NCBI RefSeq assembly: GCF_000374085.1
Contig: NZ_KB893594.1
Span: 1-33,436 of the forward strand
Length of the DNA: 33,436 nt
From: Spirosoma spitsbergense DSM 19989
Lineage (GTDB): Bacteria > Bacteroidota > Bacteroidia > Cytophagales > Spirosomataceae
Reading direction: 5' to 3'
Each line of letters starts with the position of its first letter. Position 1 is the first letter of the stretch. Position numbers and translations under genes: made by a program. The notes beneath the pieces are model-generated. The model had not been told where the DNA came from. It saw nothing but the letters and a program-made list of their open reading frames with translations, and did no database searches. Shown piece after piece: positions 1 to 8,691 of the stretch.

Positions 1-233
1 TTAAGGGAAGTCAGCACAAAAATGAGTCGTTCGGCGTGGGTAGGCAGGGGACTGTTTTGGTACAAGACAAAGCGTCTGTAGCCCTCTCTGGGCTTGCCAT
101 CAAGGTAAAATCGTTGAAGATAGTCATCATGGGCCTCTTCAAAGAAGGGCAAGAGTGCATCAAACTGCTCGATGGTATAGCCTGTCATAGCCAAAAAACG
201 AGTGGGGTTGGTTCGCCATTGGGTCGATTTCAT
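1..233 (-). CDS. IS5-like transposase, N-terminal part (runs off left edge)
   Basis: The minus strand gives a 77-residue open N-terminus beginning MKSTQWRTNPTRF and continuing with the window edge in frame. The segment TIEQFDALLPFFEEAHDDYL and the following basic stretch (about residues 40-55) resemble the N-terminal helix-turn-helix region of DDE_Tnp_4-type (IS5-like) transposases common in Bacteroidota. The ATG at 231-233 is chosen because an in-frame TGA lies a short way upstream. The catalytic DDE domain is outside the window, so integrity cannot be judged. The family call rests on recognition of the N-terminal pattern only. Confidence 0.65.
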   Translation of the reverse strand, partial: MKSTQWRTNPTRFLAMTGYTIEQFDALLPFFEEAHDDYLQRFYLDGKPREGYRRFVLYQNSPLPTHAERLIFVLTSL

Positions 234-290
234 CAGGCAAAGGTCGCGTGTGTAGATAAACAATCAAATTGACTTAATCTCTATTGTTCA

Positions 291-863
291 TTATTTCGGA
301 AATTTCATTTTATACTCAGCGTCAGTCTTGCCTTTGGTAATATCGGCCAGTTTTTTCTTGATGAGGGTTCGGCGGAGGGTGGGCAGGTAATCGGTAAATA
401 ACTTACCGTCGAGGTGGTCGTATTCGTGCTGGATGATACGGGCTGCCATGCCTTCGTATTCTTCTTCGTGTTCGTTCCAGTCGGCATCTATATACCGAAT
501 CACGATAATCTCGGGCCGACGCACTTCACCCCGGATACCCGGAATACTCAGGCAACCTTCTTCAAAGTCCCAGTCGTCGCCTGCTTCTTCAATGATTTCG
601 GGGTTGATAAATACCTTCTTGAACCCAATCAGGGTTTTGTCGATGTCCTCTTCCGGTTCATCCTCATTCAGGGGTTCGCCATCGACCACGAACATGCGGA
701 TGCTCTGCCCGATCTGCGGAGCCGCCAGTCCTACACCCGATGCTGCGTACATTGTTTCGAACATGGTTTCGCTCAACGCCTTTACATCAAGGGTTCCTGG
801 TTCAATAATTTTAGCCCGCTTCCGAAGAATAGGGTCACCATAAGCAACAATAGGGAGAATCAT
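291..863 (-). CDS. def: Peptide deformylase
   Basis: This enzyme removes the formyl group from the N-terminal methionine of new proteins in the cytosol, using a bound divalent metal. All three family motifs are present in the 190-residue product: GVGLAAPQ (residues 43-50), EGCLS (102-106, Cys104 a metal ligand) and HEYDH (146-150, two His ligands and the catalytic Glu). Length is normal for the family. The start MILPIVAYGD at 861-863 is preferred over a 23-residue upstream extension, because that extension reads through a tandem AT-rich repeat and does not look like protein. It is the last gene of the run ruvX-def, downstream of the molybdoenzyme genes, and is separated from ruvX by 89 bases of repeat-rich DNA. 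Confidence 0.96.
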   Translation of the reverse strand: MILPIVAYGDPILRKRAKIIEPGTLDVKALSETMFETMYAASGVGLAAPQIGQSIRMFVVDGEPLNEDEPEEDIDKTLIGFKKVFINPEIIEEAGDDWDFEEGCLSIPGIRGEVRRPEIIVIRYIDADWNEHEEEYEGMAARIIQHEYDHLDGKLFTDYLPTLRRTLIKKKLADITKGKTDAEYKMKFPK

Positions 864-865
864 AG

Positions 866-958
866 TTTGAATGATGAATGATAAATGATAAATGATAAGG
901 AATGAACAGCTATCACAGTACACACAATTCATCCTTTATTATTCATCATTTATTATTC
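866..958. repeat. AT-rich heptamer repeats between ruvX and def
   Basis: Directly upstream of def there are about four tandem copies of a 7-mer close to AATGATA (roughly 870-898). On the ruvX side, near 931-957, there is an imperfect inverted counterpart rich in TTATTCATCATTTATTA. The two parts could pair as a hairpin in the ruvX-def transcript. A related fragment (TTGTTCATTATTT) lies at the 3' end of def near 284-296, and a cleaner version occurs at 20896-20994. Function is unknown. Confidence 0.6.
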
Positions 959-1369
959 TTTTTTGCTTTCCATAAATGACTGAAGAATAATGGCCGCGCT
1001 TATTTTATCGATGTTCCCTTTCTGGCGACGGTCTTTTTTGGTACTTCCGTTCGAAATCATAGCCTGAAGCGCCATAACGGATGTAAATCGCTCGTCGTGC
1101 CAGTGAACAGGAATATCGGGCAGGGCATTTTGTAAGTGCGTCACAAACTTTCTGACCCTGGGCGTATTGTCGGTATCCAGCCCATCCAGCCCCTTTGGCA
1201 ATCCAACGATAAACGCATCGACCGGCTCCCGAACAACGTAGGTTTTCAGGAATTTCAGTACTTCGTGCGACGGCACCGTTTCCAGCGCCGACGCAATTAA
1301 CTGTAACGGGTCTGTTACGGCGATGCCGGTACGCTTGGCACCGTAGTCGATTGCTAAAAGTCTGGCCAT
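953..1369 (-). CDS. ruvX: RuvX/YqgF family Holliday junction resolvase-like nuclease
   Basis: A 138-residue RNase H-fold protein. YqgF-family members are implicated in pre-16S rRNA processing and have been proposed as Holliday junction resolvases. The sequence shows the opening LLAIDYGAKRTGIAVTD with the first acidic residue (Asp8), the conserved VGLPKGLDG segment (55-63), HDERFTSVMA (91-100), and the C-terminal acidic residue in IDKISAAIIL (Asp121). Length is typical. It starts 5 bases after the stop of the upstream nucleotidyltransferase gene, so co-transcription is very likely. Confidence 0.95.
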   Translation of the reverse strand: MARLLAIDYGAKRTGIAVTDPLQLIASALETVPSHEVLKFLKTYVVREPVDAFIVGLPKGLDGLDTDNTPRVRKFVTHLQNALPDIPVHWHDERFTSVMALQAMISNGSTKKDRRQKGNIDKISAAIILQSFMESKKE

Positions 1370-1374
1370 TTCTG

Positions 1375-1980
1375 TTACAAAGGTAAGGAGGAACGGGGGG
1401 ATTGCCAGTTTTCTACATCCTGCTTCGTATCCAAATCAACGGTAGCCAATGGAAACGGTACCGCTGCACAGTCATCGACATGTTGTTTTATTAGCTTGCG
1501 GGCCCCTACATCGCCCGATAAATTCATGAATTCGGATCGATACCGACTGGCAAACAGGGCCGGAACGCCCAAAAAATCGGCTTCCCCATACTGGCATGCC
1601 ACAATACCCCGATTCGTTTTCTGCCGGGTATCTATGAGTTCCTGTAGCAGGGCAGGAGTCACAAAAGGCTGGTCGGTGAGTAATACCAGAAAGCTGTCAA
1701 TGGCGGTATCGGGGAGGCAGTTCAGGCCAGTCCGTAATGACGAAGCCATCCCTTCCTGCCAGCCTGGATTCTGAATCAGTTGAACTGGCAAGCCAGCCAG
1801 TTCTGCCTGGATGCGCGCCTGATTGGCACCCAGTACAATAATAACCGGCCCCGTCTGAAGAGACAGGGCCGTTTCGGTTATTTGTCGGACCAGCGTTTTG
1901 CCGTTATTCGTTAGTAGTTGTTTAGGCTCTCCGAGACGGCTGGAACTACCGGCTGCCAGAATAATGGTTGCGATATGCAT
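1375..1980 (-). CDS. MocA/MobA-like nucleotidyltransferase (molybdenum cofactor cytidylyltransferase type)
   Basis: The 201-residue product has the nucleotide-binding opening IILAAGSSSRLGEPKQLL (residues 6-23), NPGWQEGMASSLRTG (71-85), the metal-binding LTDQP (101-105) and VDLDTKQDVENW (181-192). This combination is typical of MocA/PucB-type enzymes, which attach CMP (or GMP) to molybdopterin for xanthine dehydrogenase-family enzymes. The gene lies 13 bases downstream of the Mo-hydroxylase large subunit, which supports a role in maturing that enzyme. The start MHIATII at 1978-1980 is chosen: a longer reading frame exists, but its 40 extra residues overlap the upstream gene's 3' end and look non-coding. 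CTP versus GTP specificity cannot be decided here. Confidence 0.85.
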   Translation of the reverse strand: MHIATIILAAGSSSRLGEPKQLLTNNGKTLVRQITETALSLQTGPVIIVLGANQARIQAELAGLPVQLIQNPGWQEGMASSLRTGLNCLPDTAIDSFLVLLTDQPFVTPALLQELIDTRQKTNRGIVACQYGEADFLGVPALFASRYRSEFMNLSGDVGARKLIKQHVDDCAAVPFPLATVDLDTKQDVENWQSPRSSLPL

Positions 1981-1993
1981 GCTTAAAACCCGC

Positions 1994-4177
1994 CTACACT
2001 TTCTCCAGATCGAACGGTAACCGGCGGATGCGGGTACCCGTAGCGGCAAAAACGGCATTGGCCAGTGCGGGTGCCAGAGGTGGTAAACCCGGCTCGCCAA
2101 CGCCTTTGATGGTTGGTCCGCCTTCGGCCAGGATGTGGACTTCCACTATGGGCATCTCATTAATGCGCAGCATCCTATTCTTGTCGAAGTTGGCTTGCAC
2201 GGCCTGCCCCTTCTCAAAGGTTATGCCGTCTTTCAGGGCGGCTGTCAGGGCCATCGCTACCGAACCTTCCACCTGTGCCTTCACGGTGTCGGGGTTTACC
2301 ACTGTACCGAGGTCGATGACGCAGTATACTTTATCGACGGTCAGGCCGCCATCTTTAGTCTTCGATACTTCCACCACCTGACCCGCCAGCCCGGCGAAGA
2401 AATCCCACTGGGCCACGCCACGCCCTTTTCCGGCCGGGAGGGGAGTGTCCCAGCCCGATACCTCTTTCAGTTTCTCCAGTACCCGTTTCGTATCGGAGTC
2501 TTTCGACAGCATCGACAGCCGGAAGGCCATTGGGTCCTGCCCGGCTTTGTGCGCCATTTCGTCCAGAAAACATTCGTGGGCAAAGGCTAACGTCGAACTC
2601 GTTACCGACCGCCAGTAGGTCATTGGGATATGAATATCTGCATGAACATACCGGGTGTTGAGATTCGGAATGGCGTATTTCTGTTCGTTGGTGCCCTCCA
2701 GCATGGTGCCGTCGGGCTTGGTTTTATCGTAGGTCTCGTTCATCGTCGCGTCGATAGACGGAGCAATGACTTTGTGTTGCAGGGCAACCGCTTTACCGTC
2801 TGCCGACAGGGCACCCCGCATCGCCGAAAACGTCATGGGGCGGAAGGGGCCAAGCTGCGTATCGTCCTCCCGCGTCCAGATAACCTTCACGGGTTTGCCA
2901 ATCGTTTTGGAGAGCATGGCTGCCTCGCTGGCAAAATCCTGCGTAATCCGCCGACCAAAGCCACCGCCATTGAATTGCACATGCACCGTAACATTATCCA
3001 TGGGCACACCCAGCACTTTGGCTACCTCCTGCCGGGTCAGGTCTCCGCCCTGCGTGGATAGCCACAGCGTTACTTTTCCGTCAGGCTGATAATGAGCCAG
3101 CGCATTCATCGGCTCCATTGTGGAGTGACTCAGTATAGGCGTTTCGTAGAAGGCCTCAAGCTGATTCGGACTCTCGGCAAATGTCTTGTCAAAGTCGCCC
3201 GTATTGTGGCCGATGACGCCATCTGATTTGGCCAAATCGCGCAACTGCTTTTCAAAATCGACCGAGTTGAAGGTATCGTAACCCTGATGGTCCCAGGTAA
3301 CCTTGAGTGCTTTACGGCCCTGTAGTGCGGCCCAGTAATTATCGGCAATGACGGCAACACCCTGGTAGTGATTTTTACCTACTACGCGCTCCACCTTCAC
3401 CGCCTGTTTCACCCCTTTAATCTTTAACGCCTGAGCCGCATCGAAACTAACGAGCTTGCTTCCCAGAATTGGACTGCGTTCAATGGACGCATATACCATA
3501 TTGGGTACTTTGGAGTCAATACCAAACGTCGCCTGACCAGTTACTTTGAGTGGTACATCAGGGCGGGGCATTGGTTTACCCAGCATGGTAAAGTGCGCCG
3601 GGTCTTTTAGTTTGGGTTCTTTGGGAACCGGTAGCTTTGCGGCTGTCTCGGCCAGTTGACCGTAAGTAAGTTTTCTGCCCGAAGGTTTATGGATGATGGT
3701 TGCGTTTTCGGCAACGCATTCGGCAACGGGTACTGTCCACTGGTCGCTGGCGGCTTTGATGAGCATCTCGCGGGCTGAGGCTCCTACTTTGCGCATGGAC
3801 AGATAGCCACCCCGAACGGAGCCACTACCCCCTACGGCCTGCGACCACATACCCCCGAACTTAGTTTCACCCCCGGTTTGCCGGATGGTCACTTTGTCCA
3901 GCGGAACTTCCAGTTCTTCGGCAATCAGGGCCGGAATTGCCTGAAAGGTGCCCTGCCCAATTTCCGGCCGGGGATTCATAATGGTTATTTTGCCCGATTT
4001 TTCAATCAGGATATACGGCGTCAACTCAACCGATTCGGGTAGAGCACTCAGGTTCAGTACCGGGCTGGCGTGAACGTTATTGGTGGTAAGGCCGAGGGCA
4101 AAAGCCGCTCCGGTCAGACCAGCCGCCTTCAGGAAATCCCGGCGGGATTCGTTTGTTTGGGTTGGTTTCTGACTCAT
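1994..4177 (-). CDS. Molybdopterin-binding subunit of a xanthine dehydrogenase-family (IorB-like) oxidoreductase, Tat-exported
   Basis: A 727-residue large subunit of a molybdenum hydroxylase resembling isoquinoline 1-oxidoreductase beta or aldehyde dehydrogenase. The N-terminus has a twin-arginine signal (SRRDFLKAAG, residues 11-20) followed by a hydrophobic stretch ending near NNVHA, so a periplasmic location is expected. Family motifs are NPRPEIGQGTFQAIPALIAEE near residue 67, the glycine-rich NGGGFGRR, and a C-terminal GEPGLPPLAPAL that carries the presumed catalytic Glu. It overlaps the upstream 2Fe-2S subunit by ATGA, indicating translational coupling. There is no FAD subunit, as in Ior-type enzymes; electrons probably pass to a cytochrome or another periplasmic acceptor (inference). 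The substrate cannot be read from the sequence. Confidence 0.93.
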   Translation of the reverse strand: MSQKPTQTNESRRDFLKAAGLTGAAFALGLTTNNVHASPVLNLSALPESVELTPYILIEKSGKITIMNPRPEIGQGTFQAIPALIAEELEVPLDKVTIRQTGGETKFGGMWSQAVGGSGSVRGGYLSMRKVGASAREMLIKAASDQWTVPVAECVAENATIIHKPSGRKLTYGQLAETAAKLPVPKEPKLKDPAHFTMLGKPMPRPDVPLKVTGQATFGIDSKVPNMVYASIERSPILGSKLVSFDAAQALKIKGVKQAVKVERVVGKNHYQGVAVIADNYWAALQGRKALKVTWDHQGYDTFNSVDFEKQLRDLAKSDGVIGHNTGDFDKTFAESPNQLEAFYETPILSHSTMEPMNALAHYQPDGKVTLWLSTQGGDLTRQEVAKVLGVPMDNVTVHVQFNGGGFGRRITQDFASEAAMLSKTIGKPVKVIWTREDDTQLGPFRPMTFSAMRGALSADGKAVALQHKVIAPSIDATMNETYDKTKPDGTMLEGTNEQKYAIPNLNTRYVHADIHIPMTYWRSVTSSTLAFAHECFLDEMAHKAGQDPMAFRLSMLSKDSDTKRVLEKLKEVSGWDTPLPAGKGRGVAQWDFFAGLAGQVVEVSKTKDGGLTVDKVYCVIDLGTVVNPDTVKAQVEGSVAMALTAALKDGITFEKGQAVQANFDKNRMLRINEMPIVEVHILAEGGPTIKGVGEPGLPPLAPALANAVFAATGTRIRRLPFDLEKV

Positions 4178-4671
4178 CGTTTACCGACTTTAGGGGTTGA
4201 TTTAGGAAGGTTGGCCATCTCGCCCGAAGCCGTATGAATGGCGGCACGAACGCGGTTATAAGTCCCGCAGCGGCAAATATTTCCCTGCATGGCAGTGTCG
4301 ATATCCGCATCGGTTGGTTTGGGCGTTTGCTTCAGCAGGGCCACCGCCGACATGATTTGTCCTGACTGGCAATAGCCACATTGGGGCACCTGATGCTCAA
4401 CCCAGGCTTTCTGTACCGGGTGGTCGGCATTTTTGGAAATACCTTCAATCGTGGTAATCTTATGGCCTGCCGCTGCCGATACCGGGTAGCTACACGACCG
4501 GATCGGGTTGCCATCCAGGTGTACCGTACAGGCTCCGCATTGCGCAATGCCACAGCCGAACTTGGTGCCGGTCAGCCCGACTACGTCGCGGATGGCCCAC
4601 AGTAGCGGCATCGTTGGCTCAACGTCCACCGTATGCGGCTGATTATTAATAGTTAATTTAAAGGATGCCAT
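4174..4671 (-). CDS. (2Fe-2S)-binding subunit of the molybdenum hydroxylase (IorA-like)
   Basis: This 165-residue protein carries two [2Fe-2S] clusters. The N-terminal plant-type ferredoxin site is Cys40, Cys45, Cys48 and Cys60 (CGIAQCGACTVHLDG). The C-terminal four-helix cluster site is Cys98, Cys101, Cys133 and Cys135 (QCGYCQSGQ, NICRCGTYNR). It relays electrons from the Mo site of its partner, whose start codon overlaps its stop. It has no signal of its own, so export would be by piggyback on the Tat signal of the large subunit, as known for this family. It is the first gene of the minus-strand operon running to def. Confidence 0.94.
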   Translation of the reverse strand: MASFKLTINNQPHTVDVEPTMPLLWAIRDVVGLTGTKFGCGIAQCGACTVHLDGNPIRSCSYPVSAAAGHKITTIEGISKNADHPVQKAWVEHQVPQCGYCQSGQIMSAVALLKQTPKPTDADIDTAMQGNICRCGTYNRVRAAIHTASGEMANLPKSTPKVGKR

Positions 4672-4807
4672 AGTAGCGCTAAAGAAATCTTGCTGATTAA
4701 GTTATTGGGCAGGGCTACGCCTACAGATGGCTAAATTACCGGAGAAATAGTTTTCTTCCAACATAAGCCACCTGTAAATGGTTGATTTGCTGTATACAAC
4801 CTAGAAT

Positions 4808-5953
4808 ATGACAAATACAGACGCGACAGATGTACGCGAAATTGGTATCGGTGTTATCGGTATGGGCGGCTTCGGCCTGTTTGCCGTTCAGCAGTTTTTA
4901 CAGGTTCCACACACAAGACTGGTGGCCATCGCTGGCTCGAAGCGGGAAGAGGCCATTGCTGTGGCCAAACGGTTTGGTGCGGAGCAGTTGGGTAGCTTGG
5001 AAGAACTGGTGAATCACCCGGAGGTTGACCTCATTTACATTGCTACCCCTCCCTTTCTGCACTATGAGCAGTCCATGCTGGCCCTGAATGCCGGCAAGCA
5101 CGTTATTTGTGAAAAGCCACTGGCCATGAATTCCGAACAGGGCGAGGAGATGCTGGCACTGGCGAAGCAAAAAGGCCTGCTGATGGTAACGAACCTCATG
5201 CAGCGGTACAACCCAATGTTTGCGCGGGTGAAGCACTTGATTGATAAAAACCTACTGGGTGAGTTCCTGCACGGTTATTTCGAGAACTACGCTGGTGACG
5301 AAGGACTGGCTCCTGAACACTGGTTCTGGGACCGGGAGAAGTCGGGTGGTATTTTCATTGAACATGGAGTTCACTTTTTCGACATGTTTGCCGGCTGGCT
5401 GGGCGAAGGGAAAGTTGTTGCGTCGCAGATTTTGAAACGGCCTGATTCCGATGATATAGAAGATCAGGTACAGGCCACGGTCGAATATGGTGATGAAGCA
5501 ACAGGAAAAAAGCTGGTCAATTTCTACCACGGCTTCACGCAGACCGGGCGCATGGACCGGCAGGAGATGCGACTGCTCTTTGAGCGGGGCGATATTACCT
5601 TGTATGAATGGGTGCCCACCCGGATGGTGATGCGCTGCGTAGTGGACGAGGAGACCACCCGCGCCCTGATGGACCTGTTTCCGGGTGCCCAGCTCAATGT
5701 AACGGCCAACATCGGTGGGAAAGACCGGATGTTACGCGGGCGGCACAAAACCTTTGAGGCTTACCAGCAGATTGAACTGAAATTCGGCTTCGGCGACGAG
5801 AAACAGCACATCTATAGTGAACTGCTCCGGCTTATGTTCCGCGATCAGACGATGTCGATTCATCACCCCGATACGCACCGTATTGTAACAGAACAGAATG
5901 GACTTACCTCACTCGAAACGGCCGTAGTAGCTGACCGGATGGCGCGTGAATAG
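4808..5953 (+). CDS. Gfo/Idh/MocA family NAD(P)-dependent oxidoreductase
   Basis: A 381-residue protein with an N-terminal Rossmann fold (GVIGMGGFG, about residues 15-23) and the family signature CEKPLAMN (101-108, containing the EKP motif). The C-terminal substrate domain includes SGGIFIEHGVHFFDM (179-193), whose histidines and Asp sit where the family's active site lies. These enzymes oxidise or reduce sugars, inositols and related polyols; the substrate is not predictable here. It diverges from the molybdoenzyme operon across a 136-base gap and is followed by about 200 bases before nagB, so it is probably a single-gene unit. Confidence 0.88.
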   Translation: MTNTDATDVREIGIGVIGMGGFGLFAVQQFLQVPHTRLVAIAGSKREEAIAVAKRFGAEQLGSLEELVNHPEVDLIYIATPPFLHYEQSMLALNAGKHVICEKPLAMNSEQGEEMLALAKQKGLLMVTNLMQRYNPMFARVKHLIDKNLLGEFLHGYFENYAGDEGLAPEHWFWDREKSGGIFIEHGVHFFDMFAGWLGEGKVVASQILKRPDSDDIEDQVQATVEYGDEATGKKLVNFYHGFTQTGRMDRQEMRLLFERGDITLYEWVPTRMVMRCVVDEETTRALMDLFPGAQLNVTANIGGKDRMLRGRHKTFEAYQQIELKFGFGDEKQHIYSELLRLMFRDQTMSIHHPDTHRIVTEQNGLTSLETAVVADRMARE

Positions 5954-6154
5954 AGCAGTTATAACGCGTAGGTGGGTCAGTCGTAACCCGGTCCTTGGTA
6001 ATCGGGTCCGCTTCCGGGTCTTTGGAATAAATGGGGGAATGTTGAATTAATAAAAAATTTTAAAAATATACAACCCTTTTGGTCGAATCGCTGGAAACTA
6101 CCTGATTTTTTTTAGACATTTGTACGGTCATATCTTTTCTCCGCCTAACGCATC

Positions 6155-8128
6155 ATGATAACGGAGTCTCCTACACTCGAAAATCCGAACGGTATAGCAC
6201 CGGTCGAGCAGCCTACCGGTGGCCCTATTCAGTCGGCTATTACGTACGAAAAAATTCCGACGCACATCTATGCCGACGCTAAAGATGCCTCCCGGGCAGT
6301 AGCGCAGGAAATTGCCAGCCTGATTCGTCAGAAACAAAGCGAAGGTAAACCCTGTATTTTGGGTCTCGCTACCGGCTCATCGCCCAAAACGGTCTACGCC
6401 GAACTGATTCGGATGCACCGGGAGGAGGGACTGAGTTTCCACAATGTCGTTTCGTTTAACCTGGATGAGTACTACCCAATGGAGCCTAACTCGTTGCAGA
6501 GTTACTGGCGGTTTATGCGGGAGCAGTTATTCGACCACGTCGATATACCGAAGGGAAATTATCATGTACCCGACGGTACACTCCGCCCGGATAAGGTAAG
6601 TGAGTTCACCAAAAAGTACGAAGCCGAAATTGAAGCCGCTGGCGGTCTCGATTTTCAGTTGCTGGGTATTGGTGGTAACGGCCACATTGGTTTTAATGAA
6701 CCGGGGTCGCTCATTAACTCCCACACCCGCCTGATGATGCTGGATAACTCCACGCGGGCGGCTGCTTCAGCTGATTTTGGTGGATTACCCAAAACACCCC
6801 GTAAAGCCATTACGATGGGCGTATCGAGTATTCTGGGTGCCCGCCGGGTGGTATTGCTGGCCTGGGGTGAGCGTAAAGCGCCCGTTATTCGGGGTGCGGT
6901 GGAAGGGCTGGTAACGGAGCTGAATCCGGCCTCCTACCTCCAAACCCATCCGAACTCGCTGTTCGTGATTGACGAAGCGGCTGCGTCTGAATTAACTCGC
7001 ATGAAAACACCCTGGCTGGTGGATTCCGTCGTGTGGGATAACCGGATGAAGAAAAAGGCGGTTACGCACCTGTCCTTAACACTCCGCAAGCCAATCCTGA
7101 AACTCACCGACCGGGATTATAACGACAACGGTATGAGTGACCTGCTGGCGCAGTACGGGCAGGCGTATGACATTAACATCGACGTATTCAACCAGCTTCA
7201 GCATACTATTACCGGCTGGCCGGGCGGTAAACCCAACGCCGACGATACCAACCGGCCCGAACGCGCTCTGCCCACTCACAAACGCTGCCTGATTTTCAGC
7301 CCTCATCCCGATGATGACATTATCTCGATGGGGGGGACCTTCCAGCGCCTTGTTGACCAGGAACACGAAGTACACATCGGCTACCAGACATCGGGCAACA
7401 TTGCTGTAGCGGATGATGAAGCCCTGCGTTTCGCCGATTATGTAGTTGACTTTAATACAAAATTTGGCATCAAAAGCCCCGAAGCCACCCGGATTTTCCA
7501 GGATGCGGCTAAATCGCTCCGCGATAAAGGGGATACCGAGATGGACACGGCCGAAGTACGGTACGTGAAGGGATTAATTCGAATGGGCGAAGCCAAGTCA
7601 ACCTGTCGCTTTGTAGGCATACCGGTTGAACAGGCGCACTTCATGAACATGCCTTTTTACGAAACAGGTACGGTCGCGAAAAAGCCATTGAGCGAAGAAG
7701 ATGTCAAGATTACCATGGCACTGATTGAAGAGGTAAAGCCCCATCAAATCTATGCCGCCGGTGACCTTGCCGATCCACACGGCACGCACAAAGTGTGTCT
7801 GGATGCCGTACTGGAAGCTATCCGTCGCCTGAGCCATAAAAACTTCATGAAAGACTGCTGGGTATGGCTGTACCGCGGAGCCTGGGCCGAGTGGGATATT
7901 CACGAAATCGAGATGGCCGTACCGATGTCGCCCGACCAGGTGATGAAAAAGCGGCTTGGCATCTTCAAACATCAGTCGCAGAAGGATGGCGTGGTGTATC
8001 AGGGAACCGACTCCCGCGAATTCTGGCAACGTGCCGAAGACCGCAACCGGGATACCGCTGAGCTGTACAACCGCCTGGGACTAGCCGAGTATGAGGCCAT
8101 GGAAGCCTTCGTGCGCTGGCGGTTTTAA
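6155..8128 (+). CDS. nagB: Glucosamine-6-phosphate deaminase fused to a PIG-L/LmbE-like domain
   Basis: The 657-residue product joins two domains. Residues about 30-300 are a glucosamine-6-phosphate deaminase, with GLATGSSPKTVY, the catalytic loop FNLDEYYP and GIGGNGHIGFNEPGS. From about residue 377 there is a PIG-L deacetylase-like domain starting LIFSPHPDDDIISMGG, with the PHPDD zinc-site motif. This long form is common in Bacteroidota; the deaminase converts GlcN-6-P to fructose-6-P and ammonium, while the job of the second domain is not established. Where E. coli NagB has Asp in the GxDGH loop, this protein has Asn, as in many other bacterial NagBs. The final codons (8082-8127) are duplicated at 9120-9165. 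A strong hairpin terminator follows. Confidence 0.93.
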   Translation: MITESPTLENPNGIAPVEQPTGGPIQSAITYEKIPTHIYADAKDASRAVAQEIASLIRQKQSEGKPCILGLATGSSPKTVYAELIRMHREEGLSFHNVVSFNLDEYYPMEPNSLQSYWRFMREQLFDHVDIPKGNYHVPDGTLRPDKVSEFTKKYEAEIEAAGGLDFQLLGIGGNGHIGFNEPGSLINSHTRLMMLDNSTRAAASADFGGLPKTPRKAITMGVSSILGARRVVLLAWGERKAPVIRGAVEGLVTELNPASYLQTHPNSLFVIDEAAASELTRMKTPWLVDSVVWDNRMKKKAVTHLSLTLRKPILKLTDRDYNDNGMSDLLAQYGQAYDINIDVFNQLQHTITGWPGGKPNADDTNRPERALPTHKRCLIFSPHPDDDIISMGGTFQRLVDQEHEVHIGYQTSGNIAVADDEALRFADYVVDFNTKFGIKSPEATRIFQDAAKSLRDKGDTEMDTAEVRYVKGLIRMGEAKSTCRFVGIPVEQAHFMNMPFYETGTVAKKPLSEEDVKITMALIEEVKPHQIYAAGDLADPHGTHKVCLDAVLEAIRRLSHKNFMKDCWVWLYRGAWAEWDIHEIEMAVPMSPDQVMKKRLGIFKHQSQKDGVVYQGTDSREFWQRAEDRNRDTAELYNRLGLAEYEAMEAFVRWRF

Positions 8129-8155
8129 GCGTAACTGTAAAAAGCAACGTACCCT

Positions 8156-8207
8156 AAATAGAAAATCCTGCTCAGCATTTAATAAGGCTGAGCAGGATTT
8201 TCTATTT
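8156..8207. terminator. Strong bidirectional hairpin after nagB
   Basis: There is a perfect 21-base inverted repeat: the left arm is 8156-8176, the loop 8177-8186 and the right arm 8187-8207. The arms run from an A/T-rich base (AAATAGAAAA) to a GC-rich top (CCTGCTCAGC). Because the base is A-rich on one side and T-rich on the other, it can act for nagB on the plus strand and for the higBA operon arriving on the minus strand. Confidence 0.85.
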
Positions 8208-8300
8208 ACCATGAGAACATAGATAACCTCAACACGTATCAATCGCGTCTTGCCATTTTCTTCGACGTCGAACTTATTCCAGACGATTCAAAGATGCTTT

Positions 8301-8681
8301 TCACGCTATCGACAGCAAAACATCAGCAGGAATAGCCAAACGGCTCGACAACGCTTTAACCTGGCGAACGGAGAGCGGACGTTTCCGGTTGAGCAACTCA
8401 GACAGGCGACTTTTACCGCCTACCAAGTCGGCTATCTCAGTCGTTGTTACGCCCAATTCTGCCATCTGATACCTGATGGCATCAATAGGGTCTATCTCGC
8501 CAATGGGAAATAGTTGCTGCTCGTAATCGTGTACGAGGATGCTGACTAATTCCAGCAGCTCCAGTTCGGGAGTACCCACTTCGGCATCAACGAGTTCATC
8601 AATCAGGGCGATGGCTTCGTCGTATTGCTCCTCCGTTTTGATAGGACGGGCCACGTAGTTCAGTGCTGCTTTAGCTTCCAT
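8301..8681 (-). CDS. higA: HigA-type antitoxin with helix-turn-helix
   Basis: This 126-residue protein has an acidic, helical N-terminal half (residues 15-60) of the HigA2 kind and a Cro/C1-type HTH in the C-terminal half (TTTEIADLVGGKSRLSELLN, 79-98). It should neutralise the HigB toxin and repress their shared promoter. It is the second gene of the pair, 10 bases after higB, which is the order typical of hig modules. A likely operator for it lies at 9038-9054. Confidence 0.92.
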   Translation of the reverse strand: MEAKAALNYVARPIKTEEQYDEAIALIDELVDAEVGTPELELLELVSILVHDYEQQLFPIGEIDPIDAIRYQMAELGVTTTEIADLVGGKSRLSELLNRKRPLSVRQVKALSSRLAIPADVLLSIA

Positions 8682-8691
8682 TGAGTTTGCG

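Noticed and set aside
414..881. Open frames antisense to def (414-881 and 433-843, plus)
   Set aside because: They are shadows of the deformylase gene with no domain signal of their own.
864..932. N-terminal extension of peptide deformylase (23 residues, starting MNCVYCDSC)
   Set aside because: It reads through the heptamer repeat and is not part of the family; the MILPIVAYGD start gives a normal-length enzyme.
866..958. CRISPR array from the short tandem repeats near def
   Set aside because: The units are 7-mers without spacers, and no cas gene is present.
5986..6019. Terminator from ACCCGG ... CCGGGT after the Gfo/Idh/MocA gene
   Set aside because: The stem is only six bases with a long loop and no T-tract, so it is too weak to call.
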